Positions 1 through 6,919 are shown, counted from the first letter of the stretch. The stretch is 14,406 nt of DNA from an uncultured Candidatus Saccharibacteria bacterium (GCA_937902295.1 CALGUM010000071.1:1-14406); one strand, 5' to 3'. Notes: generated from the sequence alone by a model not told the origin. Translations and numbers: made by a program.

Positions 1-390
1 CTCGGGCCAGTGCAATAAATAAAATTTGCATAACCGCCGCTACTTCCTCCAGGCTGGTTATACGCAGACGAAGATACTTTAAATGTTAAACCTGCAGGTG
101 CGCCGCTTACGTGCCCTGCTGAACTGCCACCTTCGGACTGCAATGTATAGCCGCCTTGAGGATAGGTGCCGATGTTTGCATGGATCACCCCCTATCTGTC
201 TGGCAATATTCGATAGATCAGTTTTTACAGCACTGTTATTAGTATTGTTAGTAATGCCGTTGTAGGTGGCTATCGCAATGGTTGCTAAAATTGCAATCAC
301 AACTATTACAATGAGTAATTCAACAATAGTGAAGCCATTATAGGGTGACGAGGTACGTGTATGGTTGCATTGAAGACGCATATGCTTCAT
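1..390 (-). CDS. Type IV pilin-like prepilin, frameshifted and cut by the window's left edge
   Basis: A secreted pilin or pseudopilin subunit for type IV pili. The N-terminus has a 19-residue leader ending in Gly, then a class III prepilin-peptidase site and hydrophobic helix (NG|FTIVELLIVIVVIAILA), with the expected Glu at mature position 5. The ATG at 388-390 has GGGTGAG about 8 nt upstream; a second in-frame ATG lies three codons later. The first frame reads well through DLSNIARQIG and then turns into low-quality Arg/His-rich sequence that stops at 79. Dropping one G from the run at 188-192 restores a normal pilin globular region in the next frame (IHANIGTYPQGGYTLQ, then Gly/Ser-rich sequence ending near YANFIYCTG), open to base 1. 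The intact protein would exceed 130 residues. The frameshift may be a sequencing or assembly error, a true pseudogene, or slippage. The pilin assignment is firm. Confidence 0.85.
188..192 (-). other. Probable frameshift site in the prepilin gene (run of five G on the coding strand)
   Basis: Coding-strand context is ATAGGGGGTGATCC. The upstream frame encodes a normal pilin N-terminus. The frame reached by removing one base from the G run encodes a credible pilin C-terminal part that stays open to the window edge. The switch point is therefore at or within a few bases of this homopolymer. Confidence 0.75.
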
Positions 391-428
391 AGGTTACTCA
401 CCCAGAACGTAAAGTCAATATCGGCAGA

Positions 429-1145
429 TTATCCCATGTGCGATATATTAAGTATCATCCACTTACCTTCGAGTATCTCGCCGAGTGAATAACTTCCAAA
501 GTGCGTGCGATGAAGCGTCACGACCGTATAGCCAAGCGCTTCGAACGTACGGCGGATTTGCCGATTTCTTCCTTCGCTCATAAGTACGGTCCATTCTATG
601 CGATTCGTATCACTGATCCGCTCAAGAGTGAGTTTGCTTGGTCCGTCTTCGAGTTGAATGCCGAAATCATTGATCATCTGCTGATGCAGTGGTTCAAGGT
701 CGCGATCGAGTGAGATAGTATAGCGTTTTTGCTTGTAAAAGCGCGGGTGGGTCATTTTGAGTGTAAAATCGCCATTATCTGTCAGTAGGAGTAGCCCTGA
801 GCTGTTGGCGTCGAGTCGGCCCACAGATTTGAGGTGTTGAAGTGAGGCCGGAAGAAGGCTATAAATTGTCGGCATGTCACCCTGTTGTTTCCGAGAGCAA
901 ACATACCCTACGGGTTTGTGGAGTGCAATGTACGTGTAGCTTGAGCGTACTGTCACAGGAGTTCCGTCTAAGAACACGACGTCATCTGGCGCGACTCGTG
1001 CGCCAAGTGACGCAACGCCAGACGGAAGTGTCACGCGACCTTGTGTGATGAGTTTATCGGCTTGGCGGCGTGATATGCCCTGATGAAATGCGAGATATTT
1101 ATTGAGTCGGTCGATATGTGAGTGTGGTGAAGCAGTGTCCGTCAT
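429..1145 (-). CDS. Pseudouridine synthase, RsuA/RluB/RluE/RluF family
   Basis: Isomerises a specific uridine in rRNA to pseudouridine. An S4 RNA-binding domain covers about residues 11-60 (RLNKYLAFHQGISRRQADKL). The catalytic domain follows, with the family motif VGRLDANSSGLLLLTDNGD carrying the catalytic Asp112, and the C-terminal motif EGRNRQIRRTFEALG (191-205). The usual Thr before Ser-Gly-Leu is Ser here, which is conservative. At 238 residues it has normal length and looks intact. I see no Shine-Dalgarno before the ATG. Instead a TATACT box (1153-1158) ends 7 nt upstream of it, so the gene may have a leaderless promoter besides read-through from the response regulator gene 28 bp upstream. 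Family is certain. Which uridine is modified (23S versus 16S) cannot be told; RluB-like is my best guess. Confidence 0.93.
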   Translation of the reverse strand: MTDTASPHSHIDRLNKYLAFHQGISRRQADKLITQGRVTLPSGVASLGARVAPDDVVFLDGTPVTVRSSYTYIALHKPVGYVCSRKQQGDMPTIYSLLPASLQHLKSVGRLDANSSGLLLLTDNGDFTLKMTHPRFYKQKRYTISLDRDLEPLHQQMINDFGIQLEDGPSKLTLERISDTNRIEWTVLMSEGRNRQIRRTFEALGYTVVTLHRTHFGSYSLGEILEGKWMILNISHMG

Positions 1146-1173
1146 GATATGTAGTATAGAGGGCGAACCGCAA

Positions 1174-2043
1174 TTATGCTACTGGAGGCTGATTGGAAGA
1201 AGGTGTGTCTGCCTCTGATTGTGTTGGCTGCTGAGGTTGAGCTTGCTCAGGTGTTGGTGTGTTGTCTGGTGTAGTTTGCTCTGGAGATACCTGAGGCGCA
1301 TCTTGCGCGGTAACACCTGATAGTTCTGCTGCAATTCGACTCGCAAAATCATCAGTAGACTGGTCCGGAGCGCTTACTGGCTGGATGACGCGTTCGCCAA
1401 GAGTAGCAGGTCGAGGAGACGAAAATGGTGCTGTTGGCTGAGGTAACGGCTGTTGTGGAGCAGGAGTATCAGGTTGCTGCGGTTGCGGGGCGACCGAAGG
1501 CGCTGCTGGTTGCGGTTGTTGAGCGGGCTGCTGAAGTGCAGGCGCTGGAGTTTGTGGAGCAGGAGTATCAGGTTGCTGCGGTTGCGGGGCGACCGAAGGC
1601 GCTGCTGGTTGCGGTTGTTGAGCGGGCTGCTGAGGTGCAGGCGCTGGATTCACGAATGAGTTTTGAGTAACTGGTGCATCACCAAGAACTTCGTGTACTG
1701 TGCGGACAACATCTTCTATGCCTACTTGAGATTTCACAAGGTATCTGTCGGCGCCGAGTTGCTCGCCTCGCTGGCGTTGATCTTCGCTCGACAGAGCGGT
1801 CATCATGATTACTTTGATGTCACGAGTTTCGGTGGTTGATCGCAAGATGTCGAGCATATCAAACCCACTGATTTTCGGCATCATGACATCACTGACGATT
1901 AATTGTGGTCGCTCTTTGATCGCCATGGCAAGTGCTTCTTCGCCGTCACCTGCTGATACTATGTCATACCCCTCTGCTAAGAGGCGTACACCATAAATTT
2001 CACGGAGGCTTTTGTCATCTTCTACTAATAAAATCTTCGTCAT
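1174..2043 (-). CDS. CheY-like response regulator with long Pro/Gln-rich C-terminal tail
   Basis: Cytoplasmic receiver of a two-component system; the kinase gene lies just upstream. Residues 1-122 form a complete receiver domain: acidic pair Asp9/Asp10, phosphoacceptor Asp52 in VSDVMMPKISG, Thr82 and Lys104. No DNA-binding or enzymatic output domain follows. Residues about 125-289 are low-complexity Pro/Gln/Ala, probably disordered, and include two copies of a 33-residue unit from a 99-bp tandem duplication. The output is therefore likely by protein contact, or the tail is an interaction or localisation element. The start ATG has AAGGA 5 nt upstream. The 64-bp gap to the kinase gene suggests co-transcription. 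The tail composition matches the tail of the kinase, which is unusual and supports pairing. The receiver call is certain; the pathway controlled is unknown. Confidence 0.92.
   Translation of the reverse strand: MTKILLVEDDKSLREIYGVRLLAEGYDIVSAGDGEEALAMAIKERPQLIVSDVMMPKISGFDMLDILRSTTETRDIKVIMMTALSSEDQRQRGEQLGADRYLVKSQVGIEDVVRTVHEVLGDAPVTQNSFVNPAPAPQQPAQQPQPAAPSVAPQPQQPDTPAPQTPAPALQQPAQQPQPAAPSVAPQPQQPDTPAPQQPLPQPTAPFSSPRPATLGERVIQPVSAPDQSTDDFASRIAAELSGVTAQDAPQVSPEQTTPDNTPTPEQAQPQQPTQSEADTPSSNQPPVA
1453..1649. repeat. Two tandem copies of a 99-bp unit inside the response-regulator tail
   Basis: Copy 1 starts at 1453 and copy 2 at 1552, both with TTGTGGAGCAGGAGTATCAG. The copies run in parallel to about 1649 with one visible substitution (CTGAAGTGCAG versus CTGAGGTGCAG), which changes Leu to Pro in the protein. 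The period is a multiple of three, so the reading frame is kept and 33 residues are duplicated. Confidence 0.92.
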
Positions 2044-2107
2044 GTTGTCCTTATTGTACCTATGCTTTTATAAAAATACCATACTTGTTATGTATATTAC
2101 CTATTAT

Positions 2108-4180
2108 TTATCGTTTTTGTCTAGGAATTGTATAGTGCTCGCGGTCACGTTCGAGTACTGACAGTGGGATATTGACTCGTGCGGGTGCACGGTTCGCTAT
2201 CGGTGGTTGAGCAGCTGTGGGTGCGACCGGTTGGGGTTGTGCAGCAGCTTGTTGAGGAAGTGGTGCGACCGGTTGGGGTGCGTGCGCTTCAGTCTGCGGA
2301 GGAGTTTGTGTATACGCGACGGCACCAAATCGAGGCGTCGCATCGTCCGTTGGCTGTGGGTTTGTTGGAGCTGCTTGAGGACGGGACGGCTCTACTGGCG
2401 CCTCTGGTGCTGGTGGTGGTGTCGGAATTTGCGTAGCACTCACTACGGTACCGAGCGGCTGTAGCTCAGGTGGTGTGGCGGGCGGTACCGGCGCCTCTTG
2501 CGCTGTAGCCATTGCTGGGGTTTGCAGGACAGGGGTGGAACTAAATGCCTGGGTCTGGACGCCATTGTGTTCACGATCGATGAGCGCATTCGCTTCGTTG
2601 CGATCTATGCGAGGTATCTCAACAAAAAACGTACTCCCCTTTCGATATTCGCTTTCAACCCAAATTCTTCCATCCATGGATTCAATGAGTTTTCGACACA
2701 GATATAAGCCGAGTCCTGTGCCACCAATTTCGCGAGTCTCACTGTTATCAACACGATAGAACTTTTGAAAAAGATGAGGGATGTCTTCTGCTGGTATGCC
2801 GAGGCCGCTGTCTTTGACCGAAATGCGTACATATTCATTGGTGGGGGCAGTGACATCAACAGTCACCGAGCCCTTTGGGGTATATTTGATCGCGTTTTCT
2901 ACCAGATTGTCAATTACCTCTCGCAAGTGGTCGTTGTCGATATTGGCGTAGAGGACAGGTGAAATGACAGTAGTTCCGACGTCAGCTTTTGTGCCGTCTG
3001 GTTGATATGTGATATCAAGCCCCTTTTCCGATGCTTTCATGCGGAGTCCATCAACAATGGTGCGCGTGAACTCAACAACTTCAATCACTTTTGGATCTTC
3101 TTTGAGGCGCCCATCGTCGGCACGCGTGACGTCGAGTAAGTCTTGAAAGAGTCTTCCGAGGTGCTGAGCCGACGCATGCGCTTTTGTGATGAAGTCACGC
3201 GCCTTGTCGTCGATAGTAGCGGTATTTGGATTGAGCGCGAGACCCAAATAGCCTTCGATAGAAGCGACTGGCGTACGCATCTCATGACTGGCGGTCGAAA
3301 TAAATTCTGTTTGCGCACGTTCGTCGTCAAGCTCCTTGGTGATATCACGGAATACGGCAATTGCGCCATCTCGGGTATTGCCCAAGGGGCTCACGACAAA
3401 TGCGCTAAATATCTTTTTACCTGACTTTGTAATAATGCAAAGGTCTTTTGAGCGAACTTGCTGGCCAATATTAAGCACTCGAGTGATAGGATTGGTCGCT
3501 TCGTTGACTGGTTCCCCTGCGCCCGTTTGGAGTTTAAGGATCGAATCGTAGTGTAAGGTAAGCGCGTCATCGGAAGACCAGCCGGTCATTTGCTGTGCGG
3601 CAGGATTGATGACGAGCATCTTTCCGCTTTGGTCTACTACAATCACACCGTCACCGATGGCTTCGATGATAGCACCAGATTTTGAAGATTCGTGTTCGAG
3701 CGATTTATTGAGAGTAGATACATCTCGGTCGCGTGCTTCTTCCAGCGACTCTCTACCGTTCCACAGTATGTAGCTTATAAACATTGGGAGCTCGCCTGCA
3801 ATTGCCGCTACAATAATATCTTCTCTTGCGATGCCACTGGTCGTAAATATATATACCAAGTAGGCATTGACGAGCACCAAGACGGCACCGATTCCATAAA
3901 GTCCATAAAGCCCCGCAAATACACTTACTGCCATCCAGAGTGCAATAAACGGTGAATGCACGCCGTCACTCTGAATAATAAGTGTGCCGGTCGTAAGTAC
4001 TAAGAGGCCATATAACGCTGCAGATAGATGGAATGTGTATTTTTTTGGCGTTTTGATGTGTAGTACAACCGCCAATATGGTCGTAAGAGCAGCAAGCCCC
4101 GCGACGGTCGGCGTAATAAAGAGCGTGTCTGCAAGCTGGGCGTTGCTACTAAGGTGATTTACCCATGCGTATAAGAGCAA
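2108..4180 (-). CDS. Membrane-bound PAS sensor histidine kinase with Pro/Gln/Ala-rich tail
   Basis: Sensor kinase, probably partner of the adjacent regulator. Numbered from the TTG at 4180: five or six membrane helices (1-140), a linker coiled segment, a PAS domain (about 168-285), a HisKA helix with the phosphorylated His299 in FISTASHEMRTPVASIEGYL, and an HATPase_c domain with N-box NLVENAIKYTP (Asn429), DSGLGIP (457-463), FQKFYRVD and GGTGLGLYL (486-494). From about 545 to 690 the sequence is Pro/Gln/Ala-rich and probably disordered. The start is uncertain. The frame stays open upstream to a TAA and encodes ISHFWHRRICEATIVVGAI, a typical cytoplasmic end plus first helix, so the protein probably begins at an ATA at 4253-4255 behind AGGGGG, giving 715 residues. 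No sensed signal can be deduced. Confidence 0.93.
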   Translation of the reverse strand: MLLYAWVNHLSSNAQLADTLFITPTVAGLAALTTILAVVLHIKTPKKYTFHLSAALYGLLVLTTGTLIIQSDGVHSPFIALWMAVSVFAGLYGLYGIGAVLVLVNAYLVYIFTTSGIAREDIIVAAIAGELPMFISYILWNGRESLEEARDRDVSTLNKSLEHESSKSGAIIEAIGDGVIVVDQSGKMLVINPAAQQMTGWSSDDALTLHYDSILKLQTGAGEPVNEATNPITRVLNIGQQVRSKDLCIITKSGKKIFSAFVVSPLGNTRDGAIAVFRDITKELDDERAQTEFISTASHEMRTPVASIEGYLGLALNPNTATIDDKARDFITKAHASAQHLGRLFQDLLDVTRADDGRLKEDPKVIEVVEFTRTIVDGLRMKASEKGLDITYQPDGTKADVGTTVISPVLYANIDNDHLREVIDNLVENAIKYTPKGSVTVDVTAPTNEYVRISVKDSGLGIPAEDIPHLFQKFYRVDNSETREIGGTGLGLYLCRKLIESMDGRIWVESEYRKGSTFFVEIPRIDRNEANALIDREHNGVQTQAFSSTPVLQTPAMATAQEAPVPPATPPELQPLGTVVSATQIPTPPPAPEAPVEPSRPQAAPTNPQPTDDATPRFGAVAYTQTPPQTEAHAPQPVAPLPQQAAAQPQPVAPTAAQPPIANRAPARVNIPLSVLERDREHYTIPRQKR

Positions 4181-4252
4181 AATGATAGCACCAACAACAA
4201 TGGTCGCTTCGCATATGCGCCGATGCCAAAAGTGAGAGATGTGTAGCGACTG

Positions 4253-4265
4253 TATGGTGCCCCCT
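4253..4265 (-). promoter_or_regulatory. Probable true ribosome-binding site and non-canonical ATA start of the histidine kinase
   Basis: On the minus strand TTAGGGGG is followed by CACC and then ATA CAG TCG CTA, in frame with the kinase. A single A-to-G change would make this a normal ATG giving MQSLHISHFWHRRICE, a plausible cytoplasmic N-terminus before the first membrane helix. No ATG, GTG or TTG lies in this frame between here and 4182. Confidence 0.5.
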
Positions 4266-4319
4266 AATTTTGTGATACTACTTGTGCTTGATTATGACGT
4301 AACCAGGGGTAAAAATCAA

Positions 4320-4349
4320 CTAAAAAAGCCCCTGTTGTGTCAGGGGCTT
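4320..4349 (-). terminator. Rho-independent terminator of the FMN reductase gene
   Basis: A perfect 9-bp stem, AAGCCCCTG/CAGGGGCTT, flanks a 6-nt loop. On the minus strand it is followed directly by a run of T (complement of the A run at 4322-4327). It lies 26 bp beyond the reductase stop and insulates the histidine kinase gene from it. Confidence 0.88.
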
Positions 4350-4375
4350 CGGCTAAGTGTGTCAACTTACAACTT

Positions 4376-4921
4376 TTACTTAGCTGCGAGTGCGGATAGA
4401 GTCGCGGTAACTGCTGTCCGGATGTCTTCGGAGAGTTCATCTGCTTGCACTGCTCCGTCGCTCACCAGTGTTTCACTTAGTTGGATGGCTGCAGTGTCGG
4501 CCGCTAGGTCGGTTCTAAGGTGTGTGAGTATGTCACGTAAGTGTAGTCCGGCGTTTTTGCCACCCTCGATGTAGCCGTAGCTGATAATTGCAGTTGGCTT
4601 GTCGGCCCACTCTGCAAACAGTGTATCAATTGCTGACTTGAGGTCTGAGGGAACGCTCCGATTATATTCTGGCGTGAGTACGAGCAAGCGCTCTGAGTCG
4701 GTGATAACTTTACCCCACGCGCGAGCCTCAGGTGTGTCGATTGGTGCATACATTGGTGATACTTCTGCATCAAACTTCGGCAGATCCAGTTCTTTTAAGT
4801 CGATGAATTCGATGGTTTCGAAACCAGCATGTGTAGCCTGCTCTGCTGCCCAGTCGGCGATGGCTTTGCCCACACGATTGGTTCGCGTGCTTCCAATGAT
4901 GATTGATAGTGATTTGGTCAT
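4376..4921 (-). CDS. NADPH-dependent FMN reductase / quinone-azoreductase-like flavoprotein
   Basis: Cytoplasmic flavodoxin-fold reductase that uses NAD(P)H to reduce FMN, quinones, azo compounds or similar electrophiles. The phosphate-binding motif IIGSTRTNRVGKA (8-20) and the family signature TPEYNRSVPSDLKSAID (83-99) are both intact, as is the later SYGYIEGGKNAG loop that contacts the flavin. The 181-residue length is normal for the NADPH_dep_FMN_red family. The ATG has a strong AAGGAGG 5 nt upstream. It is transcribed alone, divergently from an HxlR regulator, and ends at a clear terminator. By analogy with known HxlR/YodB-azoreductase pairs it is probably the regulator's target and serves in quinone or electrophile defence. 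The substrate is not fixed by the sequence. Confidence 0.9.
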   Translation of the reverse strand: MTKSLSIIIGSTRTNRVGKAIADWAAEQATHAGFETIEFIDLKELDLPKFDAEVSPMYAPIDTPEARAWGKVITDSERLLVLTPEYNRSVPSDLKSAIDTLFAEWADKPTAIISYGYIEGGKNAGLHLRDILTHLRTDLAADTAAIQLSETLVSDGAVQADELSEDIRTAVTATLSALAAK

Positions 4922-5008
4922 AATTCCTCCTTGTGGTAGTATTAAACTATAAATACTATAGTACTTCGTATTGTATAGTACTATAAAAACTAAAGCAAGT
5001 AGGTACGT
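4922..5008. promoter_or_regulatory. Divergent promoter/operator between the FMN reductase and HxlR regulator genes
   Basis: This 87-bp AT-rich spacer holds two perfect palindromes, TACTATAGTA (4954-4963) and TATAGTACTATA (4974-4985). They also form a direct repeat of TATAGTAC at 4957 and 4974, spaced by 17 bp centre to centre. Operators of the YodB/HxlR group contain TACT...AGTA-type half sites, which fits autoregulation by the adjacent gene. Several TATAGT/TATAAA-like -10 boxes overlap the palindromes, so I do not assign exact promoters. Confidence 0.6.
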
Positions 5009-5326
5009 ATGTCAAAGATGTGTGCACTGTATACCGGCAATCCTCAGTTTAAAGAGACACTGCGAACTATTGGTGATTTTTGGACGCTGCGAATTGTCGC
5101 AGTGCTAGAGTCTTCTGATTTACGGTTCTGCGCAATAGAGCGGGCGCTCGGTGATAGTAATCCAGCGACGCTCACTGCACGCCTCAAAAAGCTAGAACAC
5201 TACGGCATCGTCGCACGTCATCATGGAGATGCGGGCGATAGCGTCTATACGTTGACAGAAAAAGGAAAAAAACTTCTCCCAGTAGTGAATGCGCTATACG
5301 ACGTATCTGATGAGCTGACTGACTAG
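5009..5326 (+). CDS. HxlR-family winged-helix transcriptional regulator
   Basis: A 105-residue DNA-binding regulator made only of the winged-helix HxlR domain. Family landmarks are IGDFWTLRIVAVL (21-33), LRFCAIERAL (38-47), LTARLKKLEHYGIVAR (55-70) and the wing plus YTLTEKGKKLLPVV (80-93). Members bind as dimers. Several (YodB, HypR) sense quinones or disulfide stress through an N-terminal Cys; here Cys5 sits near that position, and Cys41 lies in the HTH region. It diverges from a flavin reductase across a palindrome-rich spacer, suggesting that it represses both itself and the reductase. Its TAG overlaps the stop of the convergent NDH-2 gene. Family assignment is firm; redox sensing is inferred. 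Confidence 0.92.
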   Translation: MSKMCALYTGNPQFKETLRTIGDFWTLRIVAVLESSDLRFCAIERALGDSNPATLTARLKKLEHYGIVARHHGDAGDSVYTLTEKGKKLLPVVNALYDVSDELTD

Positions 5327-6507
5327 TCGATAGCCGATAGATCCTCTGGAATACGTAGACGTGGTTTTGCACCAGCACGCCATGTATCGATTGCATGCCC
5401 CATTGGCAAGATATCGTGATGCCCTACGATATCTGCCATATCGCGCATAAACGCACCAGGTATACCGGTCAAGCGAATTGCACCACGTTCATATATCGCC
5501 CAGTTGCTACCAATCGGCACTACTACACCGAGGTTTCTAGTTTTGTACTTGTGCGGCTTAAGGCCAGCGTGTGTGCGCTTTATGTTGCGTGCAACAAACA
5601 GGCCGTCATGGATAGCTGTTTGCGCCAGACCAGAAAGTGCCGTGTCCGCATTGTCACCGATTACATAGATATTGGGCCGTGCGAGGAGATACTCGTTGAC
5701 GATTACTTTTCCGCGGGGGTTGAGTTGGAAATGAGCGGAATTTTTTTTGAAAAATGGTGCATTAGCTACACCCGAAGTCCAGATGACTGTCTGGGTTTTG
5801 ATTGGTTTTCCATTGATCACTAGACCTGCAGTAGTAGCGCTCTGGACCATTTTGTTAGTTTCAATTCTCACGCCCAGATCTTTGAGTCGCTTGACGGCAG
5901 CTCTACTGGCAGCCTCGCTCATGCGCGGCAAAATGCGTGGAGCAGCTTCGACAAGAGTGATTTGAATTTTCTGCTCGCGTAGTCCGAAAAATTCACGCAG
6001 TCGTTCCAGGTACGCACCGAGTGCACCGGCAAGTTCTACGCCTGTTGGCCCACCGCCAATTACGACGTACCGCTTATCGATAACACCCTTGTCCCCCATT
6101 TGACTGAAAAGGTGTTTTTGGAGTTGACGAATTTCTTCTTCTGATTTGATGCCAAATGTATAGTGGTCTAACCCCTCAATGCCAAAGTACGTAGTAACAC
6201 TACCCAGGGCAAGAATCAGTTTTGTGTAGTGATACGCATCTTTTTTGCCATGAAGTGTTTTTTTGTTTGGATCTATGGTTGCGATCGTGTCATAGATAAG
6301 CTCGACGTTCGTATAATCGCGAAATATAAACTCTAGAGATACCCACGACTCTTTGTGGTGGTGACCGGTGGCCGTGCTGTACAGGGCAGGATAATATACG
6401 AAGTTTGTATTTGCACTGATAAGTTTTACTTTAATCTCATCGTCTTTTGCAAGCTCGAGTGCTGCCTTGACACCACCAAACCCGCCACCCACTATCGTTA
6501 CATTCAT
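5323..6507 (-). CDS. ndh: Type II NADH:quinone oxidoreductase (NDH-2)
   Basis: Single-subunit, non-proton-pumping membrane-associated flavoenzyme that oxidises NADH and reduces quinone. The first FAD motif is TIVGGGFGG (4-12). The NADH motif is YVVIGGGPTGVELAGAL (147-163), with Glu187 ending the second strand, which favours NADH over NADPH. The second FAD motif is NIYVIGDNAD (279-288), followed by AQTAIHDG (295-302), which lines the quinone site in this family. At 394 residues it is slightly short but complete, and ends without an obvious C-terminal membrane helix. The start ATG has a weak AAAGG upstream. It is not in the cyo operon but lies on the same strand nearby, and it is the only visible electron input for the bo3 oxidase. 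Related sulfide:quinone reductases lack this NADH motif, so NDH-2 is preferred. Confidence 0.92.
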   Translation of the reverse strand: MNVTIVGGGFGGVKAALELAKDDEIKVKLISANTNFVYYPALYSTATGHHHKESWVSLEFIFRDYTNVELIYDTIATIDPNKKTLHGKKDAYHYTKLILALGSVTTYFGIEGLDHYTFGIKSEEEIRQLQKHLFSQMGDKGVIDKRYVVIGGGPTGVELAGALGAYLERLREFFGLREQKIQITLVEAAPRILPRMSEAASRAAVKRLKDLGVRIETNKMVQSATTAGLVINGKPIKTQTVIWTSGVANAPFFKKNSAHFQLNPRGKVIVNEYLLARPNIYVIGDNADTALSGLAQTAIHDGLFVARNIKRTHAGLKPHKYKTRNLGVVVPIGSNWAIYERGAIRLTGIPGAFMRDMADIVGHHDILPMGHAIDTWRAGAKPRLRIPEDLSAID

Positions 6508-6584
6508 TTATGTGCCTTTTTTATGTTGGTATAACCTGTTTGGCTATATTGTAGCATTAAGCACAAGCGCGGTGCAAGGCAAAG

Positions 6585-6625
6585 AAAATACCGCTCCAGT
6601 CACCGAGCTGTCCACATGAGCGGTA
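6585..6625 (-). terminator. Possible terminator downstream of the small basic ORF
   Basis: An 8-bp perfect inverted repeat, TACCGCTC (6589-6596) and GAGCGGTA (6618-6625), has a 21-nt loop that can pair further (CAG/CTG). On the minus strand it is followed by a T-rich stretch (TATTTTCTTT). The loop is long, so this is only moderately convincing. Confidence 0.4.
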
Positions 6626-6659
6626 GTTTCTTGGTGCTGAAGCGGTGCACTCCTTTTTG

Positions 6660-6833
6660 TCAGGTTTCAGGATCCGAATTCGATGATATTTGAGAGGTCG
6701 TGTCACTAGCCGTTTGTTGCTGCTTTGCTTCGTCTCTCTCCTTCTGCACCATCCGTTTGGCTCTGGAGAGCGCCACACCGTCCCTGTCGCGGATTTCCTT
6801 GGCTCGTCGCATAAAGCTGCTACTGTTGCTCAT
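6660..6833 (-). CDS. Small charged protein of unknown function (57 residues)
   Basis: I do not recognise this gene. The sequence starts MSNSSSFMRRAKEIRDRD, continues as a Lys/Arg/Glu-rich segment likely to form an amphipathic helix (about 8-42), and ends in a Ser/Thr/Gln-rich tail. AAGAGG lies 8 nt before the ATG at 6831-6833, which I prefer over a GTG three codons upstream (6842) because that GTG overlaps the ribosome-binding site. A candidate promoter lies upstream and a possible terminator downstream, and the gene stands alone between the nuclease-fold gene and NDH-2. Composition suggests a cytoplasmic, perhaps nucleic-acid-binding protein, but that is only a guess. It might not be expressed. 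Confidence 0.5.
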   Translation of the reverse strand: MSNSSSFMRRAKEIRDRDGVALSRAKRMVQKERDEAKQQQTASDTTSQISSNSDPET

Positions 6834-6890
6834 CTTAGACACCTCTTCCTGAAGTGAGAAAGGATAAAAGCTCTGAGTGAACTTTATGAC

Positions 6891-6919
6891 ATGTTAGCAA
6901 TATATCAGTATAATTGCAA
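6891..6919 (-). promoter_or_regulatory. Candidate promoter for the small charged protein gene
   Basis: On the minus strand TTGCAA (6914-6919) and TAACAT (6891-6896) are separated by 17 bp, each matching four of six sigma70-type consensus bases. The start codon follows 57 nt later. The region is AT-rich, so such matches occur by chance. Confidence 0.3.

Noticed and set aside
1425..1670. Plus-strand open frames with repeated sequence opposite the response-regulator tail
   Set aside because: They are antisense shadows of the 99-bp tandem repeat. They have no convincing ribosome-binding site, while the minus-strand frame continues a true receiver domain.
2179..2464. Plus-strand open frames and short GTGCGACCGGTTGGGGT repeats (2221 and 2263)
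   Set aside because: They lie opposite the Pro/Gln-rich tail of the histidine kinase. The repeats follow from repeated QPVAP-type codons and are too short and irregular for a CRISPR or mobile element.
6557..6778. Minus-strand open frame of 73 codons overlapping the small charged ORF
   Set aside because: Low-quality Arg/Cys/Trp-rich translation in another frame, with no ribosome-binding site. The overlapping 57-codon frame has better start signals.
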